DNA of 64,000 nt from positions 49,811,422-49,875,421 of the forward strand of contig NC_063445.1 in assembly GCF_020379485.1 (NCBI RefSeq), in the 5' to 3' direction. The DNA is from Brassica napus. Its lineage: Eukaryota > Streptophyta > Magnoliopsida > Brassicales > Brassicaceae. Positions 53,223-64,000 of the stretch are shown piece after piece. Each line of letters opens with the position of its first letter. Position 1 is the stretch's first letter. A model generated the notes under the pieces. It had not been told where the DNA came from and did no database searches. It worked only from the letters and a program-made list of their open reading frames with translations. Both the position numbers and the translations under genes were made by a program.

Positions 53223-53910
53223 TGAATTTTTTTCTCCAATCGGGGGTTGACGCTTCAGTTCATTCTGTCGCCGGATCTTTTTCGATGGTTGTTTCTTCGG
53301 TCTCGGGGGCTACGATAGAGGTCTGACTGAGGGACAGATCGATGCTGGGTTTTTCGATCTTGTGAATCGGGATAGTGCGGTTGAATTGATCGCGGAGTAG
53401 GCTGCCTAAGACGAGGGCATCAACATACATTTTCTCCTCTAGGGACTTTCGTTAGTTCGAACTCACAGTCCTTAGAGAGTGTTTGGATGAATTTAAAGTA
53501 GGTGTCCATTCGTTCGTTATGGGAATCGTAGTCACCACTAAATTGGCTGGTGACGAGTTGCGAGTCGCAGTATGCGCTCAGTCGTTTTGCCTTTACTGCC
53601 TTGGCCAATCATAAGCCTGCGATGAGCGACTCAAATTCCTCTTTATTATTGGAAGAGGTAAAATCAAAACTGAACGACTGTCTGATTAACTCGCCGGTTG
53701 GTCACTGCAGTTGAACTTCTGCTCCCAGCCCTTTGTTTGTTGATGAACCTTCGATGTGCAGTATCCAATTTTGGCTTGGGAGGACAAGATCTTGTTCCAG
53801 CATAGGGTATCACGTTTCTGGGTCAGTTATTTGCTTGCTCATATAGAAGATAGGTTTTTGCTCGCCCAGATCTTCTCGGATGAAGACGCTGCTGACAGAA
53901 TTCATTAAGA
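53223..53910 (-). pseudogene. Tat-type second RNase H fragment, minus (inverted mate of 52025-53222)
   Basis: On minus: EQITDPET-like RNase H 1 end, then AKAVKAKRLSAYCDSQLVTS, QFSGDYDSHNERMDTYFKFI and KDCEFELTKVPRGENVC (53608-53420). It meets its plus-strand counterpart near 53222. At 53905-53911 it is joined head to tail to the longer minus copy, which breaks off at the start of the integrase region. Confidence 0.65.
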
Positions 53911-56900
53911 GTACTTTGAGTCGTCTTGTGATCCACTTCTCGGGAGGTAGCTTTCCGTCGGCAAGATAGTCAATGAATTATGTTCTCCAATCAAGGGTTG
54001 ACACTTCAGTTCGTTCTGCCGCCGGATCTTCATCCATGGCTCTTGATTCGGTCACGGGGGCTACGATAGAGGTCTGACTGAGCGACAGATCAATGTTGGG
54101 TTTCTCAATCTTGTGAGTCGGGATAGTTCGAAGAACTCGAAGTCCTTAGCGAGCATTTGGACGAGTTTAAGGTAGGCGTCCATTCGTTCATTGTGGGCGT
54201 CATAGTCGTCACTAAATTGCCTGGTGGCGAGTTGCGAGTCACAGTATACACTAAGTGGTTTTGCCTTTATTGCCTTGGCCAATCTTAAGCCTGCGATGAG
54301 AAACTCATATTCCGCTTCGTTGTTGGAAGCGGTAAAACTGAAAATGAACGACTGTCTCGCCAGTTGGTGATTGCAGTTAAACTCCTGCTCCCGATCCTTT
54401 GTTTGTTGATTAACCGTCAACGTGTAGCATCCAGTTTTTGCTTGGGAGGATCAGAGATCAGATCTTGTTCCAGTTCTGGTGCAAGTTTGATCAGGAAGTC
54501 GGCTAGAACCTGTGATTTAGCCGCTGTCCGATTCTTGAATACGATGTCATGCTCGCTAAGCTCGATAGCCCACTTTGACAATCGACCCGACTAATTGGTG
54601 TTCTGCATCACGGTGCGAAGGGGCTTGTTGGTCAGTACTTCGATCGTGTGTGATTGGAAGTAAGGGCACAATTTTCTCGTTGAAGTGATGACGGCGAGGG
54701 CCATTTTTTCGAGTGTAGGGTATCGCGTTTCCGGGTCAGTCATTCGCTTGCTGATATAGAAGATAGGTTTTAGCTCTCCCCGATCTTCTCGGATGAGGAC
54801 ACTGCTGATTGCGGTAGAAGACACCGCGATATAAACGGAAAGTGTATCGCCGGCTTCTGGCTGGATAACACAGGAGGGGTGGTGAGATACTGCTTCAACT
54901 AGCCAAACGCTTCTTCGCATTTCTCATCCCAGACAAAACGCATGTTGCCACGCAATAGTACGTAAAACGGAAGCCACTTATCAGTGGATCGAGAGATGAA
55001 ACGGTTAAGTGATGCGATTCTCCCGGCTAGTCGTTGGACCTCGAGGTTGTTCTTCGGGCTTGGAAGGTCGAGTATCACGGTGATCTGTTTAGGGATTGCT
55101 TTGATTCCTCACTGGGTGACGATGTAGCTTAGGACTCGCTGAAGGTAACGCCGAAGGTACATTTCGTTGGATTGAGTTTCATGCCATATTCGTTTAATGT
55201 CTTGAAGCATTCTCGTAGGTGATTCAGGTAATCCACATTCAGGTAATCCACCGAGGGAAGTGACTTGACCAGCATATCGTCGATGTAGATTTCCAGTGTG
55301 TTCCCCAGTTTGTCAGCGAACATTTGATTGATGAGTCGTTGGTAAGTCGCTCCTACGTTCTTTAAACCGAATGGCATCATCTTGTAGCAGTAAGTTCCCC
55401 TATCGGTGAATGATGAATGCCGTTTTCTCTCGGTTGTCTGGATGCATCATGATCTGATTGTAGCCCGAGAAAGCATCCATGAAGGCCAGGAGTTCATTTC
55501 TGGCAGTCGACTCGATGAGGCGATCGATATGTGGGAGTGGGTAACACGCCATTTTCCGTTCTTTTTTTTTTTACAACTACCGGGTTGGCTAGCCATTCCG
55601 GATATAGTAGTTCTGCGATGGAACCGGCCGCTAGCCATTTGGATCGCTTAGGGCCAAGTTTCCGTCTCTTCTGGCGGATGGGCTTGATGGTTGGATCAAC
55701 GTTCAATTCGTGGGCGGTTATGGTTGGCTCAATGCCTTTCATGTCTGAGTTCATCCACGCAAAAGTCGACATGTTTTGCTTTATGAAGTCGACGACTGTT
55801 CATTGCATTTCGTCGGATAGAAAAGCACCGACTCGGACCACTTGGCTTGGGTCGGCTTCGTCAAGCGACATCTCCAAGATCTCGTCCTTTTGAGGATGGA
55901 TCTGTTTTCAGATTGCATTGATGCGGGGAATAGACTGATGCATCTTCACTGTGGCGATCAACAGGTCGCGTGCGGCCTGCTAATCTCCTCGGAGGGCTTG
56001 TATTTGACCGCCCGGTCCCGAGAATTTTACACACTGGTGGTAAGTAGACAATATCGCCTTCATCGAATGTAGCCAAGGGGTTCATTTTATACGTGGCTAT
56101 CGTGCAGATTACGGAGAAATAGGCTGTGTGTGTAACTCCGCACACGTAGAGTGGGAGTTTGATCGTCCCGATCATCGTCTCGGAAGCCCCATTGAAGCAT
56201 GTGAGGGATCGGAACGTTGGCTTCATGTCGCGTAGGTTGATCCTCATCCTATTGAGAGTGTCGCGAAAAATCAGATCTACTGAGCTGCATGTGTCAGTCA
56301 ACACTTTGGCGACGTCACATGTCGTGATGCCTAACTCGACGAGTAAAGGATCGTTATGCGGACGCAGGCGAGAAAGTGATCTGGTGATCATTCTCGGGTT
56401 TTGATGGCCATTTCTTCGAAGTGACAGCTTGTCGACGATAATACTTGACTGATTGAACCGAGTCGCCGCAAGGAGGATCAATTACGTTTAGGAAAGCGGC
56501 GCGCTCCGTTCGCTTGTTTCGGAGTTGGGTCCTTAGATCGTCGGACAGATCTTCGATGATAGGTTCGGGCTTGTCGAAGGCCCTTGATTCTTCCAACTTT
56601 CGCCTTATGTCGGAACGCTTCGGTCGATTGAGTTTGATTATGAGGTCCTCCGGTTTTGAGTTGAGCTGGTCGCGGAGGTCGATGAATCGAGGCCTCAGGT
56701 TAGGTTGAACGCTGGTACTGTCGACTCTTTTCGCTTGAGTTTGCTCCTTAAGTCGCATGCTTCGCTCGCACTACTCTTTTCGCTCGATCGTTCCACCAAA
56801 CAATCGTGAGTGTCTTGAGCTTCAGTATCTCCTTCCTCATTGGAGGAATAACTTGGTCGGGCGAGGATGACTTGGACCCATCATTGATTGTGGGGTTGTT

Positions 56901-57600
56901 CGTCATCGGCGGACACTTCGCATGTTTCTCGTTCGTCGGATTTGTCATCCTCTGCATGTTTTGGTCATGCGCCGGTCTGAGCAGCCTTGTCATGGGGCCT
57001 CTGTGCTTTCTTTTCTTTGTTTTTGCTCCAGCTCTTGGCGTTATTCAGCCTCAGCTTAGGTAGCTCGACGTTTGCTGTTCCTTTCTCGTAGGATGTGAAC
57101 AAGGCGTCGACCAAATGCCTACAATCTTTCATGTCATGCGCCTTAGACTTGTGGTAGCTGCACCATTGATTAAGGTCGGCCGAGTTAGGACTCGAACTCG
57201 AAGGTGCCGAAGGATTTGCAGCTTCTCGTCGGCCTCTCCGTCCCAGTGGTTTCATCCTTTTTCGCGCCCGACGACCGTTGATCCCGAGAGTTTGTCTTTG
57301 TTGACGACATAAAGAAATTTTTTCTTTTGGTTTGTTTTGTTTCCGGGAGCGTGCTATCGAGGTTCTTGTCGCGCTTCACTAGTTTTTGGGACCGCCGGTG
57401 TAGTTGCGTTCTTTTTCTTTAATATCGCCGCTGTATCTTCTTCCACTCGGATGAAGTTGTTCGATCTGGCGATAGCATCTTGAAGTGACTTGGTAGGGTT
57501 TCGATAAAGATCATCTCAGAACACGGAATGGACGAAGAGAGTGTTCATCAAGGCGTCGACGGGGATGACGTCTGGGACGTGCACTTTCGAGACAACGGCT
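53911..57600 (-). pseudogene. gag-pol of a Tat element, longest copy, lacking integrase
   Basis: On minus from 57600: capsid end (NTLFVHSVFRDDLYRNPTKS), zinc motif WCSYHKSKAHDMKDC (about 57160-57115), linker, retropepsin VLTDTCSSVDLIFRDTLNRM (about 56310-56250; the DTGSS glycine is now Cys), linker to MSTFAWMNSDMKGIEPTITA, RT start (EWLANPVVVKKK, with the next ~20 residues deleted), RT palm MMPFGLKNVGATYQRLINQM and LEIYIDDMLVKSLPSVDYLN (55380-55129; YIDD intact; NVDYLN duplicated), RNase H (54920-54591), second RNase H (54420-54061). It stops before the integrase. This is the type of protein set that the gag-only elements lack. Confidence 0.8.
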
Positions 57601-57605
57601 TTGAA

Positions 57606-57620
57606 CCACGGTGGGCGCCA
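57606..57620 (-). other. Primer binding site of the pol-bearing Tat element
   Basis: On minus tggcgcccaccgtgg, the classical plant gypsy PBS form. It differs from the PBS of elements 1, B and D after the first six bases. Confidence 0.7.
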
Positions 57621-57622
57621 AC

Positions 57623-58090
57623 TGTTTGAACCAAGAACTGTCGGAAACTAGTAAAAGAGACGAGAGCTCGTCGGTGGGTCGAGGCAAAAACGTTTATTAG
57701 ATCAGATAATGTTTAGTCGGTTTACAAATAAGGAAATGTGCGGTAGAAAGAAAATCGACGACAGCTATTTCGCCGGGAAATACAAGTCAGCGAGAAAGAG
57801 AAAATGAACCCTAGTTCTAACTGCCGAAAGTATGTGTAGTCGATTTCGGATCCCTTTCTTGGTGCTTCTAGCCTTCCTTATATAGTCGATCCGATCCTCT
57901 TGACCTAGTTCGTCTTATCTCCTTGGGCCTTCAGAATAAAGCGCTTCGTCAAGCCGTTGAGGGGAGTGCTTTTAGTCGCTCGCTCGAGTCGCTTTAAAAG
58001 CAGTCGAGAGCCGTTCCCATGTTCCGTCACCGAGCTGAGCCGACAATCCGTATTCTAGCGAGCCGGGCCTACTAACTGATGGGCCTTGTG
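57623..58090 (-). repeat. 5' LTR of the pol-bearing Tat element (outer end uncertain)
   Basis: The inner end is tgtttgaacc on plus (ends ...aaca on minus) next to the PBS. A TATA-like tatataagg on minus lies at about 57876-57884. Sequence is unrelated to the B/D LTRs. The outer boundary is not certain, as no second copy is present; near 58090 the texture changes. Confidence 0.45.
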
Positions 58091-58740
58091 GGACGACGCA
58101 ATCCAGTCCATATAACTACCACCAACCAGGCACTTTCCATCTTTTGGACATGCGCTACCACCAACCAATAGTTGTTGGGGCCATGATTTAATAATTTCTA
58201 TGGGTCTAGGCATCAGGCAACCGGACAATGTCCCCAAATAAGAATATGTCAGCACACTATTAGATTAGTGTCTCTACCTATGCTCCTATTTGGGGTTTGA
58301 TGAAAAACCAAAAAAAAAAGCTTCTCTGTTTTGATAAAAACCAAAGCAAAAAAAAAGCTCATATCTTGGATTGGATAAAAACCTTTGAAAATCTTATTAA
58401 AAGACGAATTTTGTTGTTCAATCAAGAAAACAAAAAAAAAAAGAGGAAGTAAAAAGAGCTTATCTGTTTTGTTGCTTCGGCTGTTCGGCTCACAGATTCG
58501 AACTTATCTTCAGTTGATATGGCTTCTCCACACAAACACACACTGAAGAAAAGAAACAAAGAGAGACTAAAGTGAGAGAGACATTATTGCTTCTACGGTT
58601 GCAAACAACTAGAAGAACAAACTTACAACTCAAAACAACCCAAAATCTCTCTTTGAATATTGATTCACCAATATATATATTCACATCAACCTTTAAATTA
58701 AAGTAATCGTTCAATCTGTTCACTTTGTATGATCAATCGT
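58091..58740. other. Non-coding segment with short direct repeats and A-rich tracts
   Basis: A ctaccaccaacca direct repeat occurs at about 58117 and 58151. Poly-A-rich stretches with repeated aaaaaccaaa / agctt motifs are found at 58300-58450. No gene supported. Confidence 0.4.
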
Positions 58741-59090
58741 AACTCGCAAGTCCCATCCATGAATAAACTTCAAATACCCCAAATCTAAAGCACGATCAAA
58801 CTCTAGCAAAAGACAGAAAAGTACCTCAACGACGAGCGCTTCCGTGTAGATTCAACATCACTAAAACAAACAACGAACGATTAAGGAAACTTGAAACCCT
58901 AACTCACAAAATTGCAAAACAAGATAGCACGATCGCATTAGTTTAACGCGAACCCTAAACAAGATGAGAACGAACAAGAGCAAATTCGAGATCTAGAGAT
59001 TAGAGAAATCGAAAAAAGCATACTAATCTAAGAATCTCACCAGTTTGTAAGAAGAGATAGAGAGAGACGAGACGAGAAGTATGTCTTCAT
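58741..59090 (-). promoter_or_regulatory. Possible 5' UTR and first intron of a minus-strand host transcript
   Basis: Purine/pyrimidine-biased leader-like sequence. On minus, a CT-rich leader (cgtctcgtctctctctatct) ends in acaaactg followed by gtgagattc at about 59040, which reads as a splice donor. No matching coding exon is found to the left before the transposon block, so the gene may have been cut by insertions. Inference only. Confidence 0.3.
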
Positions 59091-59330
59091 TTGCAATCGG
59101 CTCCTAACGGATATTATATATTCAAATACCAGAGCCGAGCCGGTATGAGATCTTTTGTTGATCCGTTAGATACTCCAATCGGACGGTCCTGCAATTTTCA
59201 CTACTCTCAACCGTACGATCTTACTTCACTCTCAACGGTCCGGCATATTAGATGGGTTTCAATATGGGCCTAACGGAATTTATAAATTAGGCCGATAAAA
59301 AACGCACCAATTCAAATTTCAAAAAATCTT
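59091..59330. promoter_or_regulatory. Promoter-like region with TGGGCC/AGGCC site-II-type motifs
   Basis: atgggcctaacgg (about 59262-59275) and ttaggccgat (59287-59296), plus repeated caacggtc/caaccgta motifs at about 59207-59240. Site-II elements mark promoters of housekeeping genes in plants, often bidirectional ones. This region lies between a minus leader and a plus leader-like stretch. Confidence 0.35.
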
Positions 59331-59421
59331 AAAATTTACTTTCTCCTACGCTCTCCTTCACCTTCGGTATCCGTATCTCACAACGTCCATCTCTGCGAAT
59401 TTTTACACTCTTCCTTCTTCA

Positions 59422-59475
59422 ATGTCGAATTCAAACACATACCTAACCACACCGACCAGAACCCCCATCTTCTAG
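59422..59475 (+). other. Short ORF, possible first-exon stub of a plus-strand gene
   Basis: MSNSNTYLTTPTRTPIF then stop, preceded by a CT-rich leader. Eighteen codons (including the stop) with no recognisable family. May be a remnant of a host gene 5' end; coding status is doubtful. Confidence 0.2.
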
Positions 59476-59608
59476 AAGAATATCACTCGAAGATGCAGTC
59501 TTCTACATAATAACGATTTTATATATTGACGAGAATCCTTCTTACTTTCCTACAACAGGCGGCCCAGTATCTGTCATCTCTATGGGCCTTTAGGTTAAAT
59601 TGTAATTT

Positions 59609-59975
59609 GCCATCTCCAACCCAACTCCAAAACACAATTTTAGTGTGATTTTGACACTAAAACCTTTTCCAATCCAACTGCAAAAATCACACCATTTTAG
59701 TATCACACTATAATTTTACACCAAATTTGGTGTGACACTATTCACTGCACTATAACACTATTCACTCCACTAAAACACTATTTACTTATTTTATTAATAA
59801 ATTGTACAATTAAATAAATGATAAATAAAAAGTTAAATATATATAATATTATAAAATAACTTTTGGTGTGAAGTTTAGTGTTGTGGTTGGAGAATAATTT
59901 TTTTTTTTTTGTCAAAACTACACCAAAATAGTGTAGTTTTGACACTAAAATAGTGCTATGGGTTAAAGATGCTCT
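59609..59975. mobile_element. MITE with ccatctccaaccca-type terminal inverted repeats
   Basis: The left end gccatctccaacccaactcc and the right end (reversed) agagcatctttaacccata form imperfect inverted repeats, with further inverted matches inside (gtgtgattttgacactaaaa against ttttagtgtcaaaactacac). The interior is AT-rich without ORF. Ends of this type are common in Brassicaceae MITEs; the superfamily (Harbinger/Tourist-like is my guess) is not fixed because the target duplication is unclear. Confidence 0.65.
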
Positions 59976-62573
59976 AAGGCATTAAAGTTAGATGGCTATA
60001 GACCAACCAGCAAAACCTCCGGTCATAGAGCATGTGTGGAACCAGAAAGCCATCTTAGATGTTACGGAGTGTATGGAACGGGTTCATTTGGTTTAAAACA
60101 TCTTATCTATTAATTTAGGGTCTTAATTTTTATCTACTATTGAAAGGTCGTCATTTAAATTTGGACCTGTTCAGGATATTATCATTTAATATACACTCTC
60201 ATTATACAATCTAATTAATGTTGACCTAACTACTTAATTTAAACCTGTAATCAAATCACTACTAATTGAAAACACTATTCACCGGTTTAAAATACTATGT
60301 TATATGTATCAGACTATTATACTAATATGTTTGTATCACTGTTTTGTAATTGAATCCAACTAAATTATGATTTAGCATAGCCTTTAAGGCTTTAACTTAT
60401 GTATCTCATTCTTATATTAACTATTTTGCATTACATAAGACATTATTATTAGCGTAAGTTATATATATTTCTATTATTCATAACTTTTATGAAAAAATAT
60501 ATCATTTAGACTACTGATGCGTAACAAAAAAAAAAATTTATTAATGAAAATAACTTATTTTGACGTTCAATGTTTATGATGAACATTAATTACCTATAGT
60601 ATATCATGTCATTTTTTTTCTTTTTTTTGCTAACCTATTATCTTTTCTTATACGGAAATTATTTCAATAAATTATCCCAAGGATATTAGACGTCACTTTG
60701 TCATATATTGACAACTCCAAAATACAAACAATATAAATAATGATCTCTCATTCTTTATGAAATATTATCGGAAATTAATTAATTATTCAATAGCCAATAC
60801 CATTCCCAAAAACTAATCAAAATTTTCTGGAAATCAAATATTTTTTATAATCAAATCAAATAGTCTTTTATATATATTCATTAATCTTTGAAACATCCCA
60901 CTTAAATAGGACAGAATAAAAACCTAAAATCTTTTCAAAATCTCGCCATTTTTCCGAAAGTCTTTTTATTTGAAATCTAAGCTTTTAAGAATGAATCTTA
61001 ACAATAAACTTAATTTTCCAATTTTAGAAATATAATCCAACAAGCGTGTTTAAATTTTCAGTTTTTCAAATATGGTATGTTTAAAATACTGGTAATATAT
61101 TATTTTTATATAAAAATAATTATTTCCTAAGTCTAGAACTAACAGCTTCAGAATTATAGGGTAGCAAATTTTACTCATAGATATCATATTCTTAAAAGTA
61201 AATTTTAAGAAAACTATAATCGGTTTAATGAACCCAGTGTCACTACGGCTAACTCACTGCTTCCTTATTTCCAAAATTATTTGCTTAACGTAAATACAAT
61301 TTATTAGGGCCTACTTCTGGGTGAATCATGGAGCATCCAAGTTCAATTTCTTTATTCTTGGAATTAAATTTACTACTTTTGATAGAGAGTCTTTGGAACT
61401 TATTATCAGATGAAACTGTAAGTATACTATCATAATAAACTTTATAGTTAAAATTTGATACATTATTAAAACAAAATTGTTAATATCTATTATGTAGACT
61501 GTAAAAATCAATGGTTCGTGCAAAAAAAAAACGTTTTCCCACATGTTCAAAAATGAATTAAATTGTTGATTTTTGACAAAGATGAAAATTATGAATGTAG
61601 TTTTGACACCCTGTTTTCAACAACCTAGAGTACAATGATGCATACTGAAAACTACATTAGGATGAGCTGTATTTGTCCTCATGTTTGCTATTGTTTTGAT
61701 TTCTTATTTTTCAAACTATAAACTGGTTTTGGTTAGTTTATGATGGTTTCCAAGATTGTTTTATAGGTTTTTATTTTATTTTAGATATAATTGAATTTTA
61801 TATTAGATTTAACTTTTAAGTATTACATCATGTTGATTTCATTTAGTCTCATGAATATACAGACATTAGTAGTAATATGGTTTCTAATAACTTGGATCAT
61901 ATATTATCTTATGATGTTAATGAGTAAACCGATAATAATAGTAATCTGAAGCAAATCTTATACAAACTTTCATATTTTTGTTGAGAAACAAAATACTAAA
62001 GTTGATGATTTCATAAGTCGTAAAAATAAAGGAAAACTAGACTAACATATGACAGATTTTTAAAATTGTAAAATGGGAGTTCAAACACCCTAATTTCTGA
62101 GTATCAAAATTCTCTAACGTAAAACAATTTCGCGCTTAGCGTGGATTAGAATCTAGTTTATGTAGTAAAAGAGTGTTTTTTGGCATTATAGCTTATAAGT
62201 TCTTACTTTCGTAGTATATTTTAGTAGAGAGAATAGAAAAATAAAACCATGATTAGAGAAAATATTCGACTAGAAATTACATTCTTGATAATACTTTAAT
62301 TTTAACACAAACAAAGGAGGAAGATGATTCAAGATCAACAGAACGGATCCTGGAACAAAGTGAGGAAAATGGATTCTTACAAACTAATCTAAAACAATTT
62401 ACTACACTTAACCATTTGATTTCTCTGGTCTTGAAAATCTTACAAAACCGTATAGAGATCAGATCCTATATCATTAAACAATAACCCAATTACCCAACAA
62501 AGCAAGGCCACACGCTTTCCATAAACGCCACCGTTTCGCTTAACAAAAAGTCAAAAACACTCGGGAATATTGT
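59976..62573. other. AT-rich intergenic region
   Basis: No supported gene or element over 2.6 kb. Homopolymer runs and short open frames (for example 61326-61550) have no recognisable product. The last ~250 bp should contain the 3' UTR and polyadenylation signals of the minus-strand gene ending at 62574. Confidence 0.6.
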
Positions 62574-63092
62574 TTACTCCGCCGGTAAAGTTTCCGGCCG
62601 CCATGAAAACATGTCACCGGAATCTAAACAAACATCGGAATATTCGAATAGCCCATCATCCAGATCGAAAGCTCCGAAACCCGTAACATCCTCCTCAAAT
62701 CCACTTAACACGTCGACTTCCGACGACGCGCGTACCAACTCCGTAACCGTCTTCTCCGTTTCTTCAGACGACGGATGAAGAAGCGTAGACGGTGGCGGTG
62801 GTGGCGGAGGCAAACCTAGCTCGTCGTCGGAAGCTTCGAAAAGGTAACCGAGATCCGGCAGAGTCTCGCCGGATCCTTGCTCCGTCGTAGTCGACGACAA
62901 CTCATCCTCGAAGCTTTTCATCAACGAGTCAAGATCTTGAATCTCTGAGTCATGACCCGAGTCATCGAATAAATCGTCTCTCAACCGCTTCACGTCAGGC
63001 GAGTCGAGAACTAGCTCGTCCAACTCGTGTCTGACTCGCTTCTTAGCAACCGAGTCACTCCGTGTTAGTGTCTCAGCTAATAAATCGCTCAT
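62574..63092 (-). CDS. Uncharacterised acidic Brassicaceae protein, intact single-exon gene
   Basis: 172 codons from ATG 63092 to the stop at 62574, no break. Protein features: MSDLLAETLTRSDSVAKKRV with a basic KKRVRHELDEL stretch, a segment SPDVKRLRDDLFDDSG, an acidic Ser/Asp/Glu-rich middle, a run of seven prolines (about residues 94-100) after ASDDELGL, and a conserved-looking C-terminus DSGDMFSWRPETLPAE. It has no signal peptide or membrane segment. Charge pattern and short conserved ends suggest a nuclear or regulatory protein, but I do not recognise a characterised family. Codon use and GC content are those of a normal gene, unlike the AT-rich flanks. A TATA box 119 bp upstream and an A/G-rich leader support expression. 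This is the only clearly intact host gene of the window. Confidence 0.8.
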   Translation of the reverse strand: MSDLLAETLTRSDSVAKKRVRHELDELVLDSPDVKRLRDDLFDDSGHDSEIQDLDSLMKSFEDELSSTTTEQGSGETLPDLGYLFEASDDELGLPPPPPPPSTLLHPSSEETEKTVTELVRASSEVDVLSGFEEDVTGFGAFDLDDGLFEYSDVCLDSGDMFSWRPETLPAE

Positions 63093-63466
63093 AGCTTTAA
63101 CTGGTTACGGTTTATTTCCGGTTTAGTTGGTACGTGTGTTTAGAAATCAGTGGCAATATCGAAATTAGCATGAGATGTGTGTGTAGAATCGGAAGAAGGG
63201 AAACACAAGATTTATAGTGGGAGACAGAGAGAGAAGATATGAAAAGATAACCAGAGAAGCGCGTGACTACAGACCCAAATATCTGCGCGTGTAAGAGCGA
63301 ATCCTTTGGGCATCACGGATCTCTCGCTATTTGTATTTTTTTCTTTTTTTTTATCATCCGACTTTTATAGACTCAAACTCTGAGCGTAAACCAAACTAAT
63401 AGTTACCAAATAAAAAAAAAAAAAAAAACTAATAACTCTGCCGTCCACGTGAACGACGAAATATAA
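63093..63466 (-). promoter_or_regulatory. 5' UTR and promoter of the minus-strand host gene
   Basis: TATA-like ctataaat on minus (plus 63211-63218, atttatag strand) about 119 bp upstream of the ATG. Upstream are an aaatatct motif (63277-63284) and a ccacgtg G-box-type motif (about 63446-63452), with poly-A/T tracts near 63340-63430. The G-box points to light, ABA or stress control; inference only. Confidence 0.45.
63211..63217 (-). promoter_or_regulatory. TATA box of the host gene
   Basis: tttatag on plus = ctataaa on minus, 119 bp before the start codon and followed by tcttgtgtttcccttcttcc, a typical leader. Confidence 0.5.
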
Positions 63467-63898
63467 TTACTTTAAGGCACTGCGTACTAGAATATCAGCC
63501 TTTAAATTCTTCTTTCTTGGTACATGAATGATCTCTGAACTGATAAAACTTCCTTGAAAGATCTTTATGTCCTCCAAATAATTTGCAAAGGCAGGCCATT
63601 CATCCGGTTCTGAAACCATCTTTACCAACTGAGAACAATCTGTTGCAAACGTAACTCGAAACTGACGCAAATTCTTCATACACTTCATTTCCCAAAGCAA
63701 AACTTCAATCTCGGAGTGAAGAGGAGACAAACTAGCCCTTATATTTCGTGCGGGCGGCTCCTCTGTTGGGGTAGCCACCCTTCGCCTGAAAAAAACTTTA
63801 TTTTCTTTCCAAGAACAATATGCAAAACACCATCTTCCTAGAATTGACGGTAAGTTTGTTTCCTCTGCAGATTGTGCTACCCTCTGTGTGTTCAACAC
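63467..63898 (-). pseudogene. LINE-derived RNase H domain (RVT_3 type), decayed
   Basis: 143 codons: RRVATPTEEPPARNIRASLS, PLHSEIEVLLWEMKCMKNLR, VTFATDCSQLVKMVSEPDEW, IIHVPRKKNLKADILVRSAL. This is the RNase H domain found at the end of plant LINE ORF2 and in related host proteins. Of the acidic active-site residues the Glu (HSEIE), Asp (FATDCSQL) and last Asp (NLKAD) remain, but the first (normally TDGSW) is altered to AYCSW. No RT domain lies upstream on minus within the window. It starts within 110 bp of the window edge, so more may lie outside. Confidence 0.7.
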
Positions 63899-64000
63899 AT
63901 GTGCTTCAGTCCAAAGCTACTTATTTTATTTTTTGATTATTTTTGACACTTTTATCGTTTTATTTATTTTTTTTGGTAATATTAGTTTTAAAATAAGTTA

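Noticed and set aside
58055..58255. 66-codon minus ORF
   Set aside because: Low-information frame across short direct repeats at the outer edge of an LTR; no homology recognised.

Overview
The window is plant nuclear DNA, most likely from a Brassicaceae species (Brassica/Raphanus/Arabidopsis group), and reads as a heterochromatic, transposon-packed block next to one apparently intact host gene. The family names and the host lineage are inferred from recalled protein motifs (Tat-type Ty3/gypsy gag, protease and RT; the antisense 'putative gypsy type transposon' protein; a Brassicaceae-style LINE ORF1; Helitron-type RPA). No search was run. There is no bacterial-style gene organisation.

Layout. 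1-1040: C-terminal part of a LINE-type ORF1 on the minus strand. 1041-3701: AT-rich, gene-poor DNA. 3702-11846: element 1, a plus-strand non-autonomous LTR retrotransposon (truncated 5' LTR, gag-protease, structured spacer, antisense gene, PPT, full 3' LTR with a palindromic 37-bp array). 11847-15383: a probable Helitron with an RPA-like remnant, a VAN3-binding-protein-like fragment, a laccase fragment and a Helitron 3' hairpin/CTAG end. 15384-16827: relic of another minus-strand retroelement. 16828-28338: element B, a minus-strand element arranged LTR-internal-LTR-internal-LTR. 28339-31995: a large inverted repeat of reverse transcriptase/integrase fragments. 31900-33772: gag-protease of a pol-bearing Tat relative, interrupted by LTR C. 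33773-52024: several copies of element family D in alternating orientation, forming nested inverted repeats. 52025-57622: degraded gag-pol (RT, RNase H and a second RNase H domain) in both orientations, ending at a PBS and an LTR. 58090-62570: promoter-like and intergenic DNA with one MITE. 62574-63092: intact minus-strand gene for an acidic protein of unknown function. 63467-63898: decayed LINE RNase H domain.

How it fits together. The gag-protease elements (1, B, D and the inverted D copy) carry LTRs, PBS, PPT and gag but no polymerase, so they resemble TR-GAG/Tat non-autonomous elements that would need RT, RNase H and integrase from pol-bearing relatives, whose broken copies lie in the same window. 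Each better-preserved element also carries, near the 3' LTR and in antisense, a second gene (Transposase_28-like) with its own TATA-like box and a spliceable intron. Between gag and this antisense gene is a conserved non-coding spacer. It begins 24 nt after the gag stop with a nested stem-loop whose paired bases change together between copies. That structured element, and the perfect palindromes arrayed in the U3 part of the LTRs, are the least explained features of the window.
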